DNA of 64,000 nucleotides, taken from NCBI GenBank assembly GCA_023150945.1, contig JAKLJX010000009.1:186001-250000 (forward strand). Reading direction: 5' to 3'. The stretch comes from a bacterium (lineage in GTDB: Bacteria; Zhuqueibacterota; Zhuqueibacteria; Zhuqueibacterales; Zhuqueibacteraceae). A model generated the notes under the pieces. The model saw nothing but the letters and a program-made list of their open reading frames with translations. It was not told the origin of the DNA and made no database searches. Shown here in pieces: positions 58,794-64,000 of this stretch; the stretch's first letter is position 1; each line of letters begins with the position of its first letter. The translations under genes were made by a program, and so were the position numbers.

Positions 58794-59909
58794 TCATGCC
58801 AGCGCTTTTTCCAATGGCGTGTAGGGAAGATCGAAGGCCTCGGCCACGCCCTTGTAGGTCACCATGCCATGCGCAATGTTCACGCCGTAAGCCAGCGCCT
58901 GGGATTTGCGCACGGCCTCGGGATAGCCGTGATTGGCCAGTTGAATCGCATACGGCAGTGTGGCGTTGGTGAGCGCGAAGGTCGAAGTCATGGGCACGGC
59001 GCCGGGCATGTTGGCCACGGCGTAATGCACGATGCCGTCGACTTCGTACGTGGGATTGTCGTGCGTGGTGGGATGGATGGTTTCGACGCAACCGCCCTGA
59101 TCGACGGCGACATCGACGATGACCGAGCCTTTTTTCATCAACGACAGCATTTCCCGGGTGATGAGATGCGGCGCTTTGGCACCCGGAATGAGCACGCCGC
59201 CGATGACCAAGTCGGCCTGCGCGATGGCTTTGCGAATATTGGCCGGGTTCGACATCACGGTCTGCACGTTCTTCGGCATGACGTCGTCGAGATAGCGCAG
59301 CCGGTCGAGGCTCAAATCGAGAATGGTCACGCGCGCGCCAAAACCGGCCGCGATTTTCGCCGCATTCGTGCCGACCACGCCGCCACCCAGGATGACCACC
59401 TGGGCCGGTTCCACGCCCGGCACGCCGCCCAGCAAAATGCCGACGCCGCCTTGCAGCTTCTCCAGGCACTTCGCCCCTTCTTGAATCGACAGGCGGCCCG
59501 CCACTTCACTCATCGGAATCAGCAGCGGCAGGGCTTTGTTTTCCGTCTGCACGGTTTCGTAAGCGATGGCGATGCATTTCGATTTGATCACCGCTTCGGT
59601 CAGCTCGCGCGAGGCGGCAAAATGAAAATAGGTGAAAACAATCTGGCCGGCGCGCAGCAAGGGATATTCGGAAGGCAGCGGCTCCTTCACCTTCATGATC
59701 ATGTCGGCTTCGCGGTAGATTTTGGCCGCTTCCGCGATGATCGTGGCGCCGGCGCGGCGAAAGTCCTCATCCTGGAATCCGCTGCCCCGGCCGGCATCCT
59801 TTTCGACCAAGACCTCATGCCCATTGATTTTCAGCAACTCGACACCCACCGGAATCAGAGCCACCCGATTTTCATTCTTCTTGATCTCTTTGAGAACGCC
59901 GATAACCAT
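58794..59909 (-). CDS. ald: Alanine dehydrogenase
   Basis: 371 residues from the ATG at 59909. The ATG at 59915 directly abuts GGGAGG, so the second, six bases further, is the proper start. [20 protein letters not shown] is the family N-terminus with catalytic Lys and Arg region, and [15 protein letters not shown] holds the pyruvate-site His. [24 protein letters not shown] is the NAD-binding motif. It reversibly converts L-alanine to pyruvate and ammonia with NAD. The 13-bp gap to the hydrolase gene suggests co-transcription. Confidence 0.97.
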   Translation of the reverse strand: MVIGVLKEIKKNENRVALIPVGVELLKINGHEVLVEKDAGRGSGFQDEDFRRAGATIIAEAAKIYREADMIMKVKEPLPSEYPLLRAGQIVFTYFHFAASRELTEAVIKSKCIAIAYETVQTENKALPLLIPMSEVAGRLSIQEGAKCLEKLQGGVGILLGGVPGVEPAQVVILGGGVVGTNAAKIAAGFGARVTILDLSLDRLRYLDDVMPKNVQTVMSNPANIRKAIAQADLVIGGVLIPGAKAPHLITREMLSLMKKGSVIVDVAVDQGGCVETIHPTTHDNPTYEVDGIVHYAVANMPGAVPMTSTFALTNATLPYAIQLANHGYPEAVRKSQALAYGVNIAHGMVTYKGVAEAFDLPYTPLEKALA

Positions 59910-60015
59910 TTCCATCCTCCCTGAGATAGGTGAGCCGATGCATTTCGGTTGCCGGAGAGTGCCGGTCTCCACCGCCGGGAAAGAGGCGCTCTCCGGTGTT
60001 GATGTGGAACGCCTG

Positions 60016-62100
60016 TCAGGAATCGGAAGACAACAGCGCCTTGCGGCTGAGGCGGAGCTTGCCGTCCGGAGCGATTTCGATCAGCTTGACGGTGACTTCG
60101 TCGCCCACTTTCAGCACATCTTCAACGCGCGCGATGCGGCGGTTGTCGATCTGCGAAATGTGCAGCAGGCCTTCCCGCCCCGGCAAAATCTCCACGAAAG
60201 CGCCGAATTCCTTCACGCTCTTGACGGTGCCTTGATAGATGGTGCCGAGTTCCGGCTCCGCCACCATGCCTTGAATGATGGCTTTTGCCTTGTTGCACGC
60301 CTCCGGATCGACGCCGGCAATGGTGACCACGCCGGAGTCATCGATATCGATGGTCGTGCCGGTGCGTTCGGTGATGTCGCGAATGGTCTTGCCGCCCGGG
60401 CCGATGATCAAGCCGATGCTGTCGGTCGGCACCTTGACAGTCAGGATGCGCGGCGCATATTGCGAGATCTCGGGACGCGCGCTGCTCAGCGTGGCGTTCA
60501 TGATGTTGAGAATGTGCAGCCGGGCGCGGCGCGCGTGTTCGAGCGCTTCTGCCATGATTTGGGAGGACAGGCCCTTGATCTTGATGTCCATCTGAAAACC
60601 GGTGATGCCCTGGGCCGTGCCCGCGACTTTGAAGTCCATGTCGCCGAGATGATCCTCGTCGCCCAGAATGTCGGTGAGAATGACGGTTTGGCCGTCTTCC
60701 TGGATCAGGCCCATGGCGATGCCCGCCACCGCGCTTTTGATCGGCACGCCGGCATCCATCAGCGCCAGCGAGCCGGCGCACACCGTCGCCATCGAAGAAG
60801 AGCCGTTGGATTCGAGAACATCCGAAACCACGCGCACGGTGTAGGGGAACACTTTTTCATTCGGCATCACTGCCTTGATCGCGCGTTCCGCCAGGTTGCC
60901 GTGGCCGACTTCGCGGCGGCCCGGGCCGCCGAGACGGCGAATTTCACCGACGCTGAACGGCGGAAAGTTGTAGTGCAGCATGTAGGATTTGTAAAACTCG
61001 CCCTCCAGCTCGTCCATCTTCTGCTCGTCCACTTTGGTGCCGAGGGTGACGGCCGCCAGCGCCTGGGTCTGGCCGCGGGTGAAGATGCAGGTGCCGTGCA
61101 CGCGCGGCAGCACGCCGACTTCACAAGTGATGTCGCGAATGCTGGTCCAGTCGCGGCCATCGAGGCGGCGCCGATCGTGCACGATCATGGCGCGCACAAT
61201 CTCCTTCTCGATGGTGTGCAGAATCGTGCTGACTTGTGCCTCGCTTTCCGGAAAGTCGGCTTGCAGCGCTTCCGTCAGAGTCTTGTAGTACTGTTTCAAG
61301 CTGTCACGGCGTTTCTGCTTGTCGGATTCCCGCAGCAGGCCGCGCAGCGTTTCGGTGGCGGCCTCGCGCACGCGGCTTTCCAGGCCGGCGGGCAGCTCAA
61401 TCGGAATCACCGGCCGCGGCGGTTTGGCCGCCTCCGCCACCACTGCCTTTTGCACCTGAATGAGCTGGCGCGCAACTTCATGACCAAACGCCAAGGCCGC
61501 GACCATATCCGCTTCGCTGACTTCGTGGGCTTCGCCCTCCACCATGATGATCGAATCCTCGGTGGCAGCCAGCACCAGGTCCAAGTCGCTGCCTTCGAGA
61601 TCGGCATGGGTGGGATTGGCGAGGAACTTGCCGTCGCGGCGGCCGACGCGCACGCCGGCGAGCGGGCCGTTCCAGGGAAGGCCGGAGAGCATGATCGCCG
61701 TGGAGGCGGCGGAGATGCCCAACACGTCGGGATCATTTTCCTTGTCCGCCGACAGCACGGCGACCATGACCTGTACTTCGTTGCTGTAATCTTCGGCAAA
61801 GAGCGGGCGGATGCCGCGGTCGATCAAGCGCGCTGACAGAATTTCATTTTCGCTCGGTTTGCCTTCCCGTTTAAAAAAGCCACCCGGGATCTTGCCGGCG
61901 GCGTAAGCCTTCTCACGATAATCGACCGTGAGCGGGAAAAAATCTACGTCGGGTTTGGCTTCGGGATCGCCGACGACGGTTGCGAGCACGATGGTATCGC
62001 CAAATTGCACCCAGCAAGCGCCGTCCGCTTGCCGTGCGACGCGGCCGGTTTCAATCGCGAACACCTTCCCGTTCAGTTCAGTTTCCTTGCGACTAAGCAT
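60016..62100 (-). CDS. pnp: Polyribonucleotide nucleotidyltransferase (PNPase)
   Basis: 694 residues. Two RNase PH-like domains are present ([20 protein letters not shown] near the N-terminus; [20 protein letters not shown] and [16 protein letters not shown] in the second, with catalytic Asp residues), joined by an alpha-helical linker. A KH domain ([17 protein letters not shown]) and an S1 domain ([24 protein letters not shown]) end the chain. It degrades RNA 3' to 5' by phosphorolysis. GAGGAG precedes the ATG. The gene follows rpsO with a 202-bp leader that contains a terminator hairpin and a palindrome. Confidence 0.98.
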   Translation of the reverse strand: MLSRKETELNGKVFAIETGRVARQADGACWVQFGDTIVLATVVGDPEAKPDVDFFPLTVDYREKAYAAGKIPGGFFKREGKPSENEILSARLIDRGIRPLFAEDYSNEVQVMVAVLSADKENDPDVLGISAASTAIMLSGLPWNGPLAGVRVGRRDGKFLANPTHADLEGSDLDLVLAATEDSIIMVEGEAHEVSEADMVAALAFGHEVARQLIQVQKAVVAEAAKPPRPVIPIELPAGLESRVREAATETLRGLLRESDKQKRRDSLKQYYKTLTEALQADFPESEAQVSTILHTIEKEIVRAMIVHDRRRLDGRDWTSIRDITCEVGVLPRVHGTCIFTRGQTQALAAVTLGTKVDEQKMDELEGEFYKSYMLHYNFPPFSVGEIRRLGGPGRREVGHGNLAERAIKAVMPNEKVFPYTVRVVSDVLESNGSSSMATVCAGSLALMDAGVPIKSAVAGIAMGLIQEDGQTVILTDILGDEDHLGDMDFKVAGTAQGITGFQMDIKIKGLSSQIMAEALEHARRARLHILNIMNATLSSARPEISQYAPRILTVKVPTDSIGLIIGPGGKTIRDITERTGTTIDIDDSGVVTIAGVDPEACNKAKAIIQGMVAEPELGTIYQGTVKSVKEFGAFVEILPGREGLLHISQIDNRRIARVEDVLKVGDEVTVKLIEIAPDGKLRLSRKALLSSDS

Positions 62101-62228
62101 TCGGAAAACTCCTCGATGTTAATGTCACCCCGTTCGCTCTCTTGTACATCAGGCGGCGGGCGTCGTCTTTTGTACAAACGCAATAACAGGTTTGAGAGAT
62201 TGTGATCTAGAGATCGGTGAACCCTGTC

Positions 62229-62274
62229 GGTCCGAACATGTTCCGACCAATGTAACAAAGCCCCACGAGGGGGC
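62229..62274 (-). terminator. Terminator and palindrome between rpsO and pnp
   Basis: On the minus strand GCCCC-CTCGT-GGGGC (62260-62274) is followed by TTTGTTAC, a short intrinsic terminator after rpsO. Just beyond, 62229-62248 is a 20-bp palindrome with one mismatched position per arm (GGTCCGAACATGTTCCGACC). In many bacteria a leader hairpin between rpsO and pnp is the target of PNPase autoregulation. Confidence 0.65.
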
Positions 62275-62302
62275 AGGTCTACAGCATGCGAGTCACAGGC
62301 AA

Positions 62303-62572
62303 CTAACGGCGCAAGCCCAGGTCGCTGACGATCTTGCGATAGCGCGCGACGTCGGTGCTGGCGAGATAGTTCAGCAGCCGGCGGCGCTTCCCGACCATTT
62401 TCAACAAACCCATGCGGGAATGGTGGTCTTTCTTGTTGGCCTCGAAATGGGAAGTCAGGCCGTTGATGTTGGCGGTCAGCAGCGCGATTTGCACCTCCGC
62501 CCTGCCGGAGTCCTTGTCGTTGCTGCCGAACTTCTGCATGATTTCTGCTTTTTGCGAGTTGGTTAAAGCCAT
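62303..62572 (-). CDS. rpsO: 30S ribosomal protein S15
   Basis: 89 residues, exact family length. Hallmarks are [43 protein letters not shown] and a C-terminal [13 protein letters not shown]. It binds 16S rRNA at the central domain. GAGGAG precedes the ATG. The order truB-ribF-rpsO-pnp (reading with the minus strand) is the classic conserved cluster. Confidence 0.99.
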   Translation of the reverse strand: MALTNSQKAEIMQKFGSNDKDSGRAEVQIALLTANINGLTSHFEANKKDHHSRMGLLKMVGKRRRLLNYLASTDVARYRKIVSDLGLRR

Positions 62573-62718
62573 TGCAGCATTCTCCTCATGAGGTTAGCTT
62601 TTGGAACAGATTTGAGCGATGCGATTTTTGTTGGAAAGTGGCAAATTTTTCGCACAACTGCAAGCGGCGCGCCCGGGTATTTGTGCTGTTGCGGCAGCGT
62701 CACTGGCCGGGGCCGGAT

Positions 62719-63684
62719 TCACGTTCTGCGATCGGCCGGCGCCACCACCGCGGCCAGCAGGCGAAGGCTGGCGGCACGATCGGCCTGCAACTGTGCTTGC
62801 AGCGCGGCCACCGAGTCGAACTTCATTTCCGGCCGCAGGCGCGCCACGAAGCGAACTTCAAGCTCCTGATCATAAAGATCGCCGGCAAAGTCGAAAAGAT
62901 GCACTTCCAGCGTGCGGCGGGTGCCGGCAAATGTCGGCCGCACGCCGATATTCATCATGCCGCCCTTTTCCACTTCCGCCCGCCGGACGCGCACTGCATA
63001 CACCCCGTTGGCGGGAATCAGCTTGTCCGGATGGAGCGGCGCCAAGTTGGCGGTGGGAAAACCAATGGTTTTGCCGCGGCCCTCGCCCCGCACGACTTTC
63101 GCACCGAGGCGATACGTGTCGGCGAGCCACTCGTTGGCCAGCTCGATCTCGCCGGCCAGCAGCGCGCGCCGGATTTGCGTGCTGCTGATCACGGTTTCGC
63201 CCTGCTGCAGCGGCGGCAATTCGTGCACGGCAAATCCCAACTGCCGGCCGAGGCGGTGCAGCGTGGCAACGTCGCCTTCGCGGTTCTTGCCGAAGCCGTG
63301 ATCATGGCCGATGACGATGGCCTGCATGCCGATGGTGCCGAAAAGAATCTCACGCACAAACGCCTCAGAGGGCGTCTGCGAAAAGGCGAGCGTGAAGGGA
63401 ATCACCACCAGCCGGTCAAGGCCGAGGGCCTCGAGCAGTGCAATTTTTTCGGCGATGGTCGTGAGAATGTACAGCGGCGGCTGTCCGCTTCTCTGCAAGA
63501 CCAACTGCGGATGCGGTTCGAACGTCACCACCGTCGTGCTGCTGCCGCGGGCCTGCGCTTGCTCTCGCAGCAGCCGCAGAATCATGCGGTGGCCGCGATG
63601 CAAGCCGTCGAATGAGCCGACCGTGACCACGCTGCCCGCGTCCTTTACCACCTGTTCGAGGCCAACAAACGTCTTCACCGCCAT
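62719..63684 (-). CDS. ribF: Bifunctional riboflavin kinase/FMN adenylyltransferase
   Basis: 321 residues from the ATG at 63684; an in-frame TTG two codons earlier overlaps the truB stop. The FAD-synthetase domain has VVTVGSFDGLHRGHRMILRL (nucleotidyltransferase G-x-F-D-G-x-H-x-G-H) and VVTFEPHPQLVL. The switch to the riboflavin-kinase domain is at RLGAKVVRGEGRGKTIGFPT-ANLA, with NIGVRPTF and LEVHLFDF. It makes FMN and FAD from riboflavin. It starts two bases after the truB stop, so translation is probably coupled. Confidence 0.97.
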   Translation of the reverse strand: MAVKTFVGLEQVVKDAGSVVTVGSFDGLHRGHRMILRLLREQAQARGSSTTVVTFEPHPQLVLQRSGQPPLYILTTIAEKIALLEALGLDRLVVIPFTLAFSQTPSEAFVREILFGTIGMQAIVIGHDHGFGKNREGDVATLHRLGRQLGFAVHELPPLQQGETVISSTQIRRALLAGEIELANEWLADTYRLGAKVVRGEGRGKTIGFPTANLAPLHPDKLIPANGVYAVRVRRAEVEKGGMMNIGVRPTFAGTRRTLEVHLFDFAGDLYDQELEVRFVARLRPEMKFDSVAALQAQLQADRAASLRLLAAVVAPADRRT

Positions 63685-63686
63685 CG

Positions 63687-64000
63687 TCAATCAACCAGGC
63701 TTTTGATAAACTCCGCGACGGTCACGCTGTCCGCGAGCAGGTACGGCCCCACGCGCGTGCGGCACAAGGATTTCAGATGGGCGCCGCAGCCCAGGTCCTC
63801 TCCGAGATCGCGCGCCAGGCTGCGCACGTAGGTGCCGCGTGAGCAGCGCAGCCGCAGGGTGAGCAGCGGCGGCGCATAGGCGACGAGCTCAAGAGCATGG
63901 ATCGTCACCGGCCGCGCTGCGAGTTCGATCTCCTGGCCGGCGCGCGCGAGCTGGTACAGCCGGCGGCCGCCCTGCTTCAAGGCGGAAAACATCGGCGGCT
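63687..64000 (-). CDS. truB: tRNA pseudouridine(55) synthase TruB, C-terminal part (cut by window edge)
   Basis: About 104 residues to the stop at 63687. The visible part begins at the PPMFSALKQGGRRLYQLARA block that follows the catalytic domain, then RLRCSRGTYVRSLARDLGED-LGCGAHLKSLCRTRVGPYLL, diagnostic of TruB. The catalytic Asp lies beyond the window. The enzyme makes pseudouridine 55 in the T-loop of tRNAs. Confidence 0.97.
   Translation of the reverse strand, partial: PPMFSALKQGGRRLYQLARAGQEIELAARPVTIHALELVAYAPPLLTLRLRCSRGTYVRSLARDLGEDLGCGAHLKSLCRTRVGPYLLADSVTVAEFIKSLVD

Overview
The window looks like chromosome from a Gram-negative bacterium of the Fibrobacterota-Chlorobiota-Bacteroidota (FCB) superphylum, possibly a candidate phylum such as KSB1. 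This placement is an inference. It rests on a type IX secretion C-terminal sorting domain on a secreted glucanase, a PorV/PorQ-like outer-membrane protein, a beta-glucanase with the Fibrobacter-type circular permutation, several outer-membrane barrels, and many sigma54-dependent regulators. Most of the window is GC-rich. An island at about 45.5-53.3 kb is visibly more AT-rich and decayed. I saw no rRNA, tRNA or CRISPR array.

Layout. 1-9.4 kb (minus strand): a polysaccharide-use module made of a CotH-like protein (cut by the window edge), a permuted GH16 glucanase and a sodium/sugar symporter. Next to it are a sigma54 response regulator, a histidine kinase and a membrane-anchored sugar-binding protein with no ABC permease, which together look like a three-component glycan sensor. 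A -24/-12-like promoter and two identical-pattern dyads two helical turns apart sit in front of the symporter. 9.8-19 kb (minus): a GH63-type glucosidase, a secreted tandem VOC protein, a subtilase with a glycogen-binding-like tail, a GMC oxidoreductase and a type II NADH dehydrogenase. 19-32 kb (plus): an aquaporin-family channel and a run of small exported proteins (DM13, GlcG-cupin fusion, two SMP-30/gluconolactonase-like proteins, DoxX, cupin-ABM, DUF547, BIG2-DM13 lipoprotein, YHS, barrels). It ends with a 65-residue protein made only of four C-x2-C-x4-H-x4-H repeats, directly before an ECF sigma factor.

32-45 kb: a giant Ser/Thr-kinase/AAA/GAF/sigma54-activator fusion followed by paired TGTCA-N6-TGACA dyads, a STAS protein, a second ECF sigma factor, a debranching enzyme, a lone receiver domain, an orphan zinc-type anti-sigma factor and a glucose-1-dehydrogenase-like enzyme. 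45-53.3 kb: the decayed island, with a P-type ATPase remnant, a PAS-sigma54 activator, a cyclase remnant, a frameshifted GHKL-ATPase/DUF3883 gene whose first codons lie in an IS4-type insertion sequence, and the 3' end of an RHS gene with an L,D-transpeptidase-like tip. 53.3-64 kb (minus): a PorV-like protein, a broken hicAB pair, then conserved housekeeping genes mutS, a YheT-like hydrolase, alanine dehydrogenase, pnp, rpsO, ribF and truB (cut by the right edge).

Intergenic DNA carries several dispersed or palindromic repeat families (A-D below) and an 89-bp tandem repeat. One repeat appears to have truncated hicB. All function calls come from reading translations and motifs by eye; no database search was possible.
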